Shown here one piece after another: positions 34,192-42,725 of a DNA stretch of 64,000 bases; position 1 is the stretch's first letter, and every line of letters starts with the position of its first letter. The stretch is from Nocardioides soli (lineage in GTDB: Bacteria; Actinomycetota; Actinomycetes; Propionibacteriales; Nocardioidaceae): contig NZ_JACHWR010000003.1 of assembly GCF_014191495.1 (NCBI RefSeq), positions 558,501-622,500 on the forward strand, in the 5' to 3' direction. The position numbers and the translations under genes were made by a program. The notes beneath the pieces are model-generated. The model made no database searches. It was not told the origin of the DNA and saw nothing but the letters and a program-made list of their open reading frames with translations.

Positions 34192-35144
34192 GCGAGAGCA
34201 CCGCGCCGTACGTCGAGCGGTCGCCCGGCGACCTGCTCACCGCCGAGGACTGGAACACGGTCCAGGTGAAGATCCAGGAGGACATCCGCGCAGCGGCCCA
34301 GGCGGCGGCGGACTCCGTCACCCACGTCGCCGCCGCCGACGACGCCACCAGGATCGAGGGCAAGGACCTCGACGCCCTCACCGACGAGATCGTCAAGCGG
34401 GTCCGCGACGACCTGCGCGGGCAGACCGGCTACCAGCAGCTGTTCAAGGTGCTGCACGCCGGCGAGGTCACCGTGATCGAGCACGACCTCGGCACGATGC
34501 CGCTCGTCGACCTCTACAAGCTGGAGTACTTCCAGGTGGTCTGCCGCGAGGACGACGAGTCGCGCCTGGCGTACGCGACCTTCTACCTGCACAACGCCGA
34601 GGAGCGCCGCCTCCGCGTGACCAACGACGCCGGCACCCGCGTGGCCGTCGACGTCCAGGAGCCGGACGGGCCCGAGCGGGGCATCCCGTTCGCCGACATG
34701 CTCACCCGCTACGACGTGCAGTACACGGACACGACCTCGCTCGACGACCTGGTCACCGAGTTCTGGCAGGCGTTCTTCGGCGATCCCAACGACCGCTTCG
34801 ACGACGACCAGTACTGCTACTCGCCCTGGTTCGAGCGCTGCTGCAAGGAGCAGCAGTCGGTCCGCAAGCTCAAGCAGAACGGCGACTGGGACGACATGAT
34901 CTTCCAGTTCCGCCCGCTCAAGTCGGTGAACTACCCGACGGGCGCGACGCTCGGCTCGGGCGACGACCCCACCCTCCTCCCGCGGCCGGCCAACACGTTC
35001 GTCGAGCATCTCGACAACAACCGCACCGCGGTCCGGTTCCTGGGGAAGTCCGTGCACAACGCGGCCGACGCGGGCGCAGTCGAGTACATCGGTCAGGAGG
35101 AGTTCGAGGACGAGCTCAAGCTGATGATCCTGCTCAAGGTCTGA
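34188..35144 (+). CDS. Contractile-cluster protein of unknown function
   Basis: 318 aa, ATGA-coupled to the giant repeat protein. The N-terminus (SPGDLLTAEDWNTVQVKIQE) is an amphipathic helix region of the type seen in baseplate and fibre adaptors. Then AAAQAAADSVTHVAAADDA and a beta-rich part, LHAGEVTVIEHDLGTMPLVD and FQVVCREDDESRLAYATFYL. Near residue 205 is an acidic, Cys-containing stretch (DDDQYCYSPWFERCCKEQQS). It ends FEDELKLMILLKV. No signal peptide. Tail fibre adaptor or receptor-binding part fits the position; not proven. Confidence 0.6.
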   Translation: MSESTAPYVERSPGDLLTAEDWNTVQVKIQEDIRAAAQAAADSVTHVAAADDATRIEGKDLDALTDEIVKRVRDDLRGQTGYQQLFKVLHAGEVTVIEHDLGTMPLVDLYKLEYFQVVCREDDESRLAYATFYLHNAEERRLRVTNDAGTRVAVDVQEPDGPERGIPFADMLTRYDVQYTDTTSLDDLVTEFWQAFFGDPNDRFDDDQYCYSPWFERCCKEQQSVRKLKQNGDWDDMIFQFRPLKSVNYPTGATLGSGDDPTLLPRPANTFVEHLDNNRTAVRFLGKSVHNAADAGAVEYIGQEEFEDELKLMILLKV

Positions 35145-35183
35145 GGAGAGGGCGGTCGGCGGAGGAGCGAGAGGGGCGTCGCG

Positions 35184-38100
35184 ATGCGGGTTCGGGCCGA
35201 GCACGTGGGGCGAGGGTTGCCGTTCGAACGCGACCGGCGGCTGGTGCTGCGGCGCCTGCCGGTCGGCGCCGTCGTGCAGCGCGCGGTCCTGACGCTCACC
35301 CCGGTCAGCACCGACGCCGGCGGGCGGTTCCTGGAGACGCTCTCGTTCGGCGACGGCCGCGGCGACTGGGGCGCGACCAAGGTCGCGACCAGCACCGCCG
35401 TCGAGATCGACCTCCACGCCCGCCGCCGGCTGGCGTCGCTGACCGGCACCAACCTCGGCACGGCGCACCTGCTCGCCGACCTCGGCGGCGGATTCCTCGC
35501 GGTCGACTCCGAGGGCGGGTTCGGCGACAACGGCACGTTCGCCCTGGGCAACGCGGTCACCCTGCCCGGCATCTGCGTGACGGGCCTGCGCGCGCCGACT
35601 CCCACTGCGTCGGCCCCCGACGTCTCGCAGCTGCGGGTGTCCTCACCCCCGAGCAACGTGACGGTCGCGGTCGAGGGCGGGCCGGTGTTCTTCACCCACC
35701 TCGGCGACCTGATGGACCCGGTGACGACGCCGGACTTCGCCGACCTCCTCCAGGGGCTGCTCGCGGACCTGGACGTCGAGAACGGCTGCGTCGTCGTACC
35801 CTTCGTGTTGCACTCCGACACCATCGCCCGCCTCGACCTGGTGCTCGAGATCGACTACGCGATCGAGGCCGGCGGCCTGCCCGACGGGGTCGCCTCCGCG
35901 CAGGCGCAGTACGCGTTCGGCGGGGCGCCCGTGGCCGGGCAGGGCGCACTGTCGGTGACGGCGCCGCCGGGGCTGGTCGCGGTCGCGGGCGGGACGACGG
36001 GTCGGGTGCAGGGTGCCTTCGCCGAGACCCGCGTGGTGTTCGGCCCGGTGACCGGGGAGCTGCCGCCCGAGCTGGTGTCGGTGGGCCCGGGGCAGTCCCT
36101 GGCGCAGCAGATCGTGCTGCCCGGCGCCCGGGTCGCGTCGTCGGTCGACCTGCTGCTCACCGCGGTGACCGCCGAGGCCGCGCTCGCGATCGACATCGTC
36201 GACGACCTCGACGGCAAGCCGGGTCGGACGTCGCTGCTGAGCCGGCCGGCCGACCTCCGCCTCACCCGCGACGACGCCGGATCGCCTACGTGGCTGAGTG
36301 TCCCGCTGCCCGCGGAGACCGAGCTGGCGGCCGGGACGACGCGCTGGGTCGTGGTGCAGGCGCGGACCGGCTCGGCGGCCTGGAGTGCGGGGCCCGACGA
36401 CGGCGACGCGGTGGCGCCGGGGCTCCAGACGACCCGTGACGGTGGGCTGTCCTGGCGACGCGCGGAGGGCAGGTCGGTCACCGCGCCGTTGCGTGCGCCG
36501 TTGCGGCTGCGGCACACCACGCCGGGCTTCGAGATGCCGCTCGAGCTGCGGGTCGGGGCCGGCGGAGCCGAGGTCGCGGTCGACCTGCAGCGGTTCGCCG
36601 CATCCGGGACCGTCGACTTCGGGCTCGACTTCCCCGAGGTGGCCGAGGCGTTCAACGCCGCGCTGGCCGCGGCGGGCGCCCGCCCGGACGGTGGCGGCGA
36701 GCGGGTCGCCAACGGCGACTTCGTGACGTGGTACCGCGTCGGCAGCGACGTTGCTCGGAGCAGCGAGCTCCGCCTTCCGGAGGCGACGGGCCTCCGGTTC
36801 GGGCTCGCGGTCTTCGGCCGCGACAGCGGACTGGTCCACACCGTGGTGCAGGGGGACGGCGACGCGAGCTACGTGGGGTTCGACGTCTTCTCCGGGGCGC
36901 CGACGCTGCAGCAGAGGATCGGCGACGGGACGCCCGTCGCGCTGGCCATGGACGCCCCCGGCCGGACGGCGCTGGTCTCGATGGTCGACTTCTCCGATGC
37001 CGTCATCGGTCGCCTCAGCTCGGACAGCGTGGTCCTCGCGGCCGCCGGGGCCGACGGCCTGACGATCCGCGGCGGGCTGCTGCTGGTCGACACGGCGACC
37101 GGGCGGCCCGCCGGGGGCCGGGTCGCGACCTCGGAGCCGGTGATCGGCCTGGCGGCCGCCCCCGACGGGCAGGGCGTCTACGTCGTCGGCTGGGACGTCG
37201 TCGCCGACGAGATCAGGTCCGTGGTCCGGCACGTCGGCTGGTCCGACCTGCGAGCCGCCGCGGCGGGCGCCGAACTGGCGTGGTCGACCCTGCCGCGCAC
37301 GGTCGTGAGCGGGCAGCTGCGTCACGTCACCGTCGCGCCGGACGGTCGGCTCGTGCTGCTGGTCGCGGGTCCGGACGGGGACGTCGCGGCCGGCGGCTCC
37401 GCCGGCGAGGTGCTCGCCTACGCGGACCGGGCCGCGGTCGCGGCCGGCGACGCCGTACGGGTACCCGCGCCCGCCGATGCCGTGCAGGTCGCGGCGACCC
37501 CGGACGGCGCGAAGCTGCTCGTGCTGACGCGCGCGGGCGTGACGTACCTGCGATCGGCGGATCTGGCGACGCTCGACGACGTCGCGTTCCTCGACGAGGT
37601 AGGCGGCGCGGGGCAGGCGCTCGGCATCGCGCCCACGGGCGATGTCGCCGTGGTCGTGCGCCGGAAGGCCGTGAACGTCCTCGACGTGCCGAACCGGCGG
37701 TGGCTGACCGACCCCGGGTTCTCGGTGCCGGTCGGCAGGGCCGGCGGGCAGGTCGTCGTCAACGCCGCGGGGACGCACGCCGCGGTCGTCGGCATGGGCA
37801 TGTCGGACGGCACCCTGGTGACCATCGGAGCCGCCCTGCCCGCCGACTGGGAGGTCACCGCCGGGGCGGTCCGGCCGGTGAGCCTGCCGGCGACCGGCGA
37901 GGTGCTGGCGCTGCTCGGCGACCCGCGCGGGATCTCCGGTCGGGTGGCGACCCAGGCCGCGGCGATCTCCCAGGTGGTCCCGGTGACCGGCGCCGTGCGC
38001 TACCGAATCTCCTTCGACGGGCTGTCGCTGGTCGAGGGCGGCGTCGCGCAGGTGCGCTGGCTCGGTGACCGCTGCCGGCCCGGCCGGGTCGACCGGGTGC

Positions 38101-39260
38101 CGGTGACGTCGTTCGACGTCGAGTCCGGAGGGTCGGTCGAGCGGATCCCGCACCACGAGGCGGTGCTGACCTCGCCGGCCGACGCCACGCAGGCCGAGGT
38201 GCGGTTCCGCGTGCCCGAGGCGGCGATGGCGATCGACAAGGTCTCCCTGCTCCCGTCGCTGGACGTCGCCTCCGGCGCGTGGACGCCGGACGACCCGGCC
38301 ACGACGGTGACGGCTGCGGGCGCCGGCACCGTCGTCTCCAACGGCGGCGCGGCCACCTCGACGGTCTCGCAGGTCGCGGCGGTGCGGGCGGGCGACCTGT
38401 TCGAGCTGACGGTGGAGGCGACCACCAGCGGCGAGCCGGGGGCGGCGGTCGAGCTCGGCTTCGCGGATGACGCCGGCGCGGTCGTCGGCGACGTACCGAG
38501 CGTGCCGCTCGACCCACTCGACTTCGACGACCGCGCCGCGAGCGGCACCGTCCCGGACGGCGCCGTCGAGGCGACGCTGCGGCTCGTGCTGCCGCCGGGC
38601 GCCGTCGTCGAGCTGCGCACGCTGTCCTTGTCGGTGGGCGCCGCCGCGGAGGTGGAGCTCTACTTCGCCTCGCAGGCTCCGGGCGAGCTGCGCGTGTCCG
38701 ACGTGGGCGTCAGGTTCGAGGCGGACGAGCCGCAGCCGCTGCCCGTGCCGCCGGGTGGGCTCTGCCCCGCGACGCCGACGGGGGAGGGCCCCGACGGCGA
38801 GGCCTGCCACTGCCAGGCCTGCGGTACCACCGGCCCGGTCCGGCAGGCCGCGGCCGCAGTCACGCCCGCCGGGCGCCCGGTCGTCGTGACGCCGTGTCCG
38901 ACGTGCGGCACCGACCGGGTCCGGCTCGGCGGCAAGGTCGTCCGTGGGGCTCAGCGCCCCCTGTTGCGCCAGTTCGAGGTCCACGACCGCCAGGTCGCGC
39001 TCCGAGTCGGCGAGGAGCGCCGTCCGGCCGTCGAGAGCCGGGTGCGCGTCGACGAGCCGCTCGAGGCCGTCGACGGGATCGCCGAGTCCCGCGCGACCCT
39101 GCTGCGCGCGCACGGCGTCCGCGATCTCGTCGCGCTGAGCCGGGCCGACGCCGCCGCGCTCGCGGACCTGCCCGGGGTGTCGCGCGGGATGGCCGAGAGC
39201 TTCATCGCCCAGGCCCGGATGCTCGTCCGCGAGCGCGGCGTCCGCGTCGTCTTCGACTGA
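35184..39260 (+). CDS. Giant last protein of the contractile cluster: beta-propeller-like core, Cys cluster, helix-hairpin-helix end
   Basis: 1,358 aa, unrecognised overall. Residues 1-200 are beta-rich (VVQRAVLTLTPVSTDAGGRF). A propeller-like region at ~560-900 repeats segments such as TPDGAKLLVLTRAGVTYLRS, APDGQGVYVVGWDVVADEI and APTGDVAVVVRRKAVNVLD. Galactose-binding-like beta domains run to ~1185. Residues ~1193-1240 carry Cys clusters (EACHCQACGTTGP, VTPCPTCGTDRV), probably a zinc site. Residues ~1295-1347 match a helix-hairpin-helix pair (VDGIAESRATLLRAHGVRDL, LADLPGVSRGMAESFIAQAR). A good ribosome site (GAGGAGCGAGAGG) precedes ATG 35184. Either a fibre/receptor-binding protein or a payload with a nucleic-acid-binding end. 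It is the last gene of the operon. Confidence 0.65.
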   Translation: MRVRAEHVGRGLPFERDRRLVLRRLPVGAVVQRAVLTLTPVSTDAGGRFLETLSFGDGRGDWGATKVATSTAVEIDLHARRRLASLTGTNLGTAHLLADLGGGFLAVDSEGGFGDNGTFALGNAVTLPGICVTGLRAPTPTASAPDVSQLRVSSPPSNVTVAVEGGPVFFTHLGDLMDPVTTPDFADLLQGLLADLDVENGCVVVPFVLHSDTIARLDLVLEIDYAIEAGGLPDGVASAQAQYAFGGAPVAGQGALSVTAPPGLVAVAGGTTGRVQGAFAETRVVFGPVTGELPPELVSVGPGQSLAQQIVLPGARVASSVDLLLTAVTAEAALAIDIVDDLDGKPGRTSLLSRPADLRLTRDDAGSPTWLSVPLPAETELAAGTTRWVVVQARTGSAAWSAGPDDGDAVAPGLQTTRDGGLSWRRAEGRSVTAPLRAPLRLRHTTPGFEMPLELRVGAGGAEVAVDLQRFAASGTVDFGLDFPEVAEAFNAALAAAGARPDGGGERVANGDFVTWYRVGSDVARSSELRLPEATGLRFGLAVFGRDSGLVHTVVQGDGDASYVGFDVFSGAPTLQQRIGDGTPVALAMDAPGRTALVSMVDFSDAVIGRLSSDSVVLAAAGADGLTIRGGLLLVDTATGRPAGGRVATSEPVIGLAAAPDGQGVYVVGWDVVADEIRSVVRHVGWSDLRAAAAGAELAWSTLPRTVVSGQLRHVTVAPDGRLVLLVAGPDGDVAAGGSAGEVLAYADRAAVAAGDAVRVPAPADAVQVAATPDGAKLLVLTRAGVTYLRSADLATLDDVAFLDEVGGAGQALGIAPTGDVAVVVRRKAVNVLDVPNRRWLTDPGFSVPVGRAGGQVVVNAAGTHAAVVGMGMSDGTLVTIGAALPADWEVTAGAVRPVSLPATGEVLALLGDPRGISGRVATQAAAISQVVPVTGAVRYRISFDGLSLVEGGVAQVRWLGDRCRPGRVDRVPVTSFDVESGGSVERIPHHEAVLTSPADATQAEVRFRVPEAAMAIDKVSLLPSLDVASGAWTPDDPATTVTAAGAGTVVSNGGAATSTVSQVAAVRAGDLFELTVEATTSGEPGAAVELGFADDAGAVVGDVPSVPLDPLDFDDRAASGTVPDGAVEATLRLVLPPGAVVELRTLSLSVGAAAEVELYFASQAPGELRVSDVGVRFEADEPQPLPVPPGGLCPATPTGEGPDGEACHCQACGTTGPVRQAAAAVTPAGRPVVVTPCPTCGTDRVRLGGKVVRGAQRPLLRQFEVHDRQVALRVGEERRPAVESRVRVDEPLEAVDGIAESRATLLRAHGVRDLVALSRADAAALADLPGVSRGMAESFIAQARMLVRERGVRVVFD

Positions 39261-39280
39261 GGTCCGGCGCGTCGGATGTC

Positions 39281-39472
39281 GGTGGTTTCGAGGCTCAGGC
39301 GCCAGGGCGCCTTCGCACCTCAACCACCGTGGCCGGTGGTTGAGGTGTGAGGAGCGCCGGCGACGAGCCTCGAAACCACCTCGACGAGACGCGCCAGGGC
39401 GCCTTCGCACCTCAGCCACCGTGGCCGGTGGTTGAGGTGTGAGGAGGGCCGGCGACGAGCCTCGAAACCACC
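39281..39472. repeat. Cluster of four inverted/direct copies of the GGTGGTTTCGAGGCTCG repeat
   Basis: 39281-39329 is a forward module; 39335-39380 is its reverse complement (CGGTGGTTGAGGTGTGAGG to GAGCCTCGAAACCACC). 39391-39421 is a truncated forward copy, and 39427-39472 another reverse copy. The 380-bp gap between the contractile cluster and the DUF3830 gene is otherwise empty except for a promoter, so the palindromes may end transcription of the long operon. Confidence 0.85.
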
Positions 39473-39553
39473 TCGAAGACCGGGGCCGACCTCAGGTCGA
39501 CAGCGTCCCGGGAGGCGGGCGCGAAAAGGCGCATGAGAACTCGCGTGGAGCCC

Positions 39554-39583
39554 TTCCATTTGCGGCGCGCGAGTGCCTATGAT
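39554..39583 (+). promoter_or_regulatory. Promoter upstream of the DUF3830-IclR operon
   Basis: TATGAT at 39578-39583 is a near-perfect -10 box, rare in this GC-rich DNA; TTCCAT at 39554-39559, 18 bp upstream, is a weak -35. The leader to ATG 39641 is about 50 nt and unusually AT-rich. It contains TTCGTTCAGCGTACAG and TTTCGCACAG, candidate regulator contacts. Confidence 0.5.
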
Positions 39584-39640
39584 CCAGCACACATGTTCGT
39601 TCAGCGTACAGGCGTTTCGCACAGTAAAACAAGGAGTCCC

Positions 39641-40114
39641 ATGAGTTTCATCGAGATCGAGTTCACCGGCCAGCAGAAGACCTTCCGGGCCGAACTGCTC
39701 GATCAGACCGCCCCGAAGACCTGCGAGGCGCTGCGATCGATGCTCGCGGAGCCGGTGGTCGGCGCGAGCTACCACTCGATCTACTCCGGCCAGGAGTTCT
39801 ACGTGTACTGCCCGCCGGTCGACCTGCCGCTGGAGAACCACGTGGTGTGGCCCAAGCCCGGCCAGATCGTCTACTACTACTTCCCCGAGAACATGTACGC
39901 CGGCATGCACGTCCACAAGGACCGCATCCAGGGGGACGGCGCGGAGATCGCGCTCTGGTACGGACACGGCGACCTGCGCGTGGTCAGCGAGACCGGGATC
40001 CGGGGCAACCTGTTCGCCGAGATCGTCCCCGAGCAGCTCGACGACTTCTACGCCGCCGGCGACCACGTGCTGGCGCACGGCCGCGAGGACATCATCATCC
40101 GGTTGGCGGACTGA
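39641..40114 (+). CDS. DUF3830 family protein (cyclophilin-like fold)
   Basis: 157 aa, start set by AAGGAG 5 nt upstream of ATG 39641. The opening MSFIEIEFTGQQKTFRAELL, the TAPKTCEALRSML helix and KPGQIVYYYFPENMYAGMHV are typical of DUF3830, a small cyclophilin-like barrel often encoded next to amino-acid or peptide transporters and hydrolases. No catalytic motif is recognised. First gene of a co-directional set with an IclR regulator (4-bp gap), an ABC importer and two catabolic enzymes, so it is probably a metabolic accessory. Confidence 0.75.
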   Translation: MSFIEIEFTGQQKTFRAELLDQTAPKTCEALRSMLAEPVVGASYHSIYSGQEFYVYCPPVDLPLENHVVWPKPGQIVYYYFPENMYAGMHVHKDRIQGDGAEIALWYGHGDLRVVSETGIRGNLFAEIVPEQLDDFYAAGDHVLAHGREDIIIRLAD

Positions 40115-40118
40115 GACC

Positions 40119-40913
40119 ATGCCGCGCTACGAGGTCGAGGGCGTCCAGAAGGCGGTCGGGCTGCTGCGCGCGCTCGCCAAGTCGGACCAACCGCTCGGCG
40201 CCTCCGACCTCGGCCGGCAGGTCGGCCTCGGCCGGTCGACGGTCTTCCGGCTGCTCTACACCCTGCAGCTGGAGGGCATGGTCCGCCAGGACGAGAGCAC
40301 CAAGAAGTACCGCCTCGGCCCGGACCTCGCCGCCCTCGGACGCGCGGCCAGCGACGACTTCGACCTGCGGCGCGAGGCGCGTCCCGCCATGGAGCGCCTC
40401 GCCGCCGCGGTGAACCTGCCGGTCTTCCTCAACGTGCCAGGTGCCTCGGAGGTCATCTGCATCGAGCACGTGGCCAGCCTGAGCACGGTCGAGCTGTACG
40501 GCCGCGCGGGCTCGACCCTGCCCTACCACGCCTGCCCCTCCGGCTACGTGCTGCTGGCCTTCGGTCCGTCCGAGCGGCTGGAGCAGGTGCTGGAGGGGCC
40601 GATGCCCCGCTACGCGTCCCGGACGCCGGACGCCGACACGTTGCGACAGCGCGTGCTCGACGTCCGGCAGGCCGGGATCGCCCACGCGAGCGACGACCTC
40701 GACGAAGGGGTCTCCTCGCTCGCCGTCCCCGTCCTCGACATCCACGGAAACACGATCGCCTCGCTCGGCCTCGCGGGATTCTCCGTCAACTTCGACGCCC
40801 GCGTCGACGAGCTCTCCCGCGGTCTGCGCACTGCCGCATCCCAGGTCTCGGAGCACAACCATCTCGCCGTCCCCGGCCTCGCCCGGCCGACCAACCCCGG
40901 AGATCCGACATGA
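40119..40913 (+). CDS. IclR family transcriptional regulator
   Basis: 264 aa. The N-terminal winged helix spans residues 1-70 (VEGVQKAVGLLRALAKSDQP, GASDLGRQVGLGRSTVFRLL). The C-terminal effector-binding GAF-like domain includes GSTLPYHACPSGYVLLAFGP and GIAHASDDLDEGVSSLAVPV. It probably controls its own operon in response to the transported substrate or a breakdown product. The stop overlaps the ATG of the binding-protein gene. Confidence 0.9.
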   Translation: MPRYEVEGVQKAVGLLRALAKSDQPLGASDLGRQVGLGRSTVFRLLYTLQLEGMVRQDESTKKYRLGPDLAALGRAASDDFDLRREARPAMERLAAAVNLPVFLNVPGASEVICIEHVASLSTVELYGRAGSTLPYHACPSGYVLLAFGPSERLEQVLEGPMPRYASRTPDADTLRQRVLDVRQAGIAHASDDLDEGVSSLAVPVLDIHGNTIASLGLAGFSVNFDARVDELSRGLRTAASQVSEHNHLAVPGLARPTNPGDPT

Positions 40914-41794
40914 TCACGAACCACCGCCGCCTGACCGGCGCCCTCCTCGCCGCCGGCCTGCTCGCCACCGCCGTCGGCTGCGGGTCCTCCGACTCCACGG
41001 AGTCCGAGCCCGACCAGAGCGCCATCGTCAAGGAGCTGCGTGACCAGCTGCCCGAGGCGGTGACGAAGTCCGACACCCTCAAGGTCGCCACCTCCATCTA
41101 CCCGCCCGTCGACTTCTACGAGAGCGACGGCAAGACCCTGACCGGCTTCGACTACGAGCTGATGGAGGAGATCGCGAGCCGCCTCGGCGTCACCATCGAG
41201 TGGAACGTGATCGACTTCGCGAACATCATCCCCGGCATCCAGTCCGGGCAGTACGACTTCGCCACCGACCTCAACGACACCGCCGAGCGCGAGGAGGTCG
41301 TCGACTTCGTCACGGAGTTCCGCGACGGCACGTCGATCCTCGTGCCCGAGGGCAACCCGGACGGGATCACCGACCTCGACAGCCTGTGCGGCAAGACGGT
41401 GGTCGTCACCAAGGGCAGCACCCAGGTGGCCCTGGTCGCGGAGCAGAACAAGACGTGCTCGACGCCGATCAAGCCGATGCAGCTGCCCGACGACCCCGAC
41501 GCGATGCTGGCGATGCGCAACGGCCGAGCCGACGCCTACCTGGTGAACACGCTGGCCGGCTCGTACGCCGTGAACACCGCCGGGCAGCAGGGCTTCGAGA
41601 TCCTCGAGGGCGTCTACGACGAGGTGTTCGCCGGCCTGGTGTTCCCGAAGAAGTCGACGGAGCTGCGCGACGCGATCCTGAGTGCCATGCAGGCACTGAT
41701 CGACGACGGGACGTACGCCGAGGTGATGAAGGACTACGGCCTGGAGAACAACATGATCGACAAGAGCATGGTCAATGCGGTCGGCAACGGGTGA
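40910..41794 (+). CDS. Polar amino-acid ABC transporter substrate-binding lipoprotein
   Basis: 294 aa, SBP_bac_3 type. Lipoprotein signal: ALLAAGLLATAVGCGSSD, with the lipid-modified Cys in AVGC. The mature protein shows LKVATSIYPPVDFYESDGKT, LTGFDYELMEEIASRLGVTI, FATDLNDTAEREEVVDFVTE and GKTVVVTKGSTQVAL, the usual ligand-domain landmarks. ATGA-coupled to the IclR gene. The ligand cannot be read from sequence; enzymes downstream suggest a sulfur or other gamma-substituted amino acid. Confidence 0.9.
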   Translation: MITNHRRLTGALLAAGLLATAVGCGSSDSTESEPDQSAIVKELRDQLPEAVTKSDTLKVATSIYPPVDFYESDGKTLTGFDYELMEEIASRLGVTIEWNVIDFANIIPGIQSGQYDFATDLNDTAEREEVVDFVTEFRDGTSILVPEGNPDGITDLDSLCGKTVVVTKGSTQVALVAEQNKTCSTPIKPMQLPDDPDAMLAMRNGRADAYLVNTLAGSYAVNTAGQQGFEILEGVYDEVFAGLVFPKKSTELRDAILSAMQALIDDGTYAEVMKDYGLENNMIDKSMVNAVGNG

Positions 41795-41804
41795 GGCGGC
41801 GGTC

Positions 41805-42725
41805 GTGACCGCGCCCGCGACCCAGCCGGCGGAGGAGGTCGAGGCGATCCGGGCGGTGCCGGTACGGCACCCGGGCCGGACCGTCGCCGGCGTCGTCCTG
41901 CTGCTGCTGATCGTCTGGGTGGCGATCACCGTCGCCGGCAACGAGCAGTTCGACTTCGGCGCGATCCCGGAGTACCTCTTCGACCCGGTCGTGCTCAGCG
42001 GCGTCCGGCTGACGATCGTGCTGACCGTCGTCTCCATGGTGCTCGGACTCGTGGTCGGCGTGATCGCCGCGATCGGCCGGCTGTCGGAGAACCCGGTGCT
42101 GCGGTGGGTCGCCGGCGCCTACATCTGGCTGTTCCGCGGTACGCCGGTGCTGGTCCAGCTGGTCTTCTGGTTCAACATCGGGATCGTCTTCCCGACGGTG
42201 GGCATCTCGGTGCCCTTCACCGACATCTCCCTGGTGTCGGTGGAGTCCAACAGTGTGGTCACCCCGGTCAACGCCGCGATCCTCGGCCTCGGTCTCAACT
42301 CGGGCGCCTACATCGCCGAGATCGTCCGAGGCGGCATCACCTCGGTCGGGCGGGGCCAGGTCGAGGCGGCTGCGGCGCTCGGCCTGGACCCGCGCCGGAC
42401 GATGCGCCGGATCGTGCTGCCGCAGGCGATCCCGGTGGCCGTGCCGCCGCTGGGCAACGAGTTCGTGAGCATGCTGAAGTACTCCGCGCTGGCGAGCGTG
42501 ATCGCCGTCCAGGAGCTGCTCGGGTCGGTGGAGACCATCTACTCGGTGAACCTGCGGACGCTGGAGCTCCTCGTCGTCGCCAGCATCTGGTACCTCGCGC
42601 TGACGACGCTCTTCTCCGGCCTGCAGTCGCTCCTCGAGCGGCGGCTCAGCCGGGGCCGCACCGGCATCGTCACCGTGCGGTCGAGTCGGTTCTCCCTGTC
42701 GAGGCTCTGGAGGTGGAGCGCATGA
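41805..42725 (+). CDS. Amino-acid ABC transporter permease
   Basis: 306 aa, HisM/GlnP-like. A hydrophobic segment at about residues 26-42 (TVAGVVLLLLIVWVAITVAG), then the permease domain with LSGVRLTIVLTVVSMVLGLV, WLFRGTPVLVQLVFWFNIGI and the EAA loop AAAALGLDPRRTMRRIVLPQ. GTG 41805 follows GAGGCGG and comes 10 nt after the binding-protein stop; an in-frame ATG at 41775 would overlap that gene by 20 nt. The stop overlaps the ATPase ATG. Confidence 0.88.
   Translation: MTAPATQPAEEVEAIRAVPVRHPGRTVAGVVLLLLIVWVAITVAGNEQFDFGAIPEYLFDPVVLSGVRLTIVLTVVSMVLGLVVGVIAAIGRLSENPVLRWVAGAYIWLFRGTPVLVQLVFWFNIGIVFPTVGISVPFTDISLVSVESNSVVTPVNAAILGLGLNSGAYIAEIVRGGITSVGRGQVEAAAALGLDPRRTMRRIVLPQAIPVAVPPLGNEFVSMLKYSALASVIAVQELLGSVETIYSVNLRTLELLVVASIWYLALTTLFSGLQSLLERRLSRGRTGIVTVRSSRFSLSRLWRWSA

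Noticed and set aside
14073..39260. Prophage
   Set aside because: There are tail parts only. No terminase, portal, capsid, head-tail joining, replication, lysis or integration genes, no attachment-site repeats, and base composition equals the surroundings.
14073..39260. Type VI secretion system
   Set aside because: No TssJ/L/M membrane complex, ClpV or TssA. A single full-length phage-type sheath and gpD/gpV hub fit a phage-tail-like system, and the host is Gram-positive.
35643..39419. 1,258-codon minus-strand frame opposite the last contractile-cluster gene
   Set aside because: Low-complexity shadow translation that runs into the intergenic repeats; no ribosome site or domain pattern.
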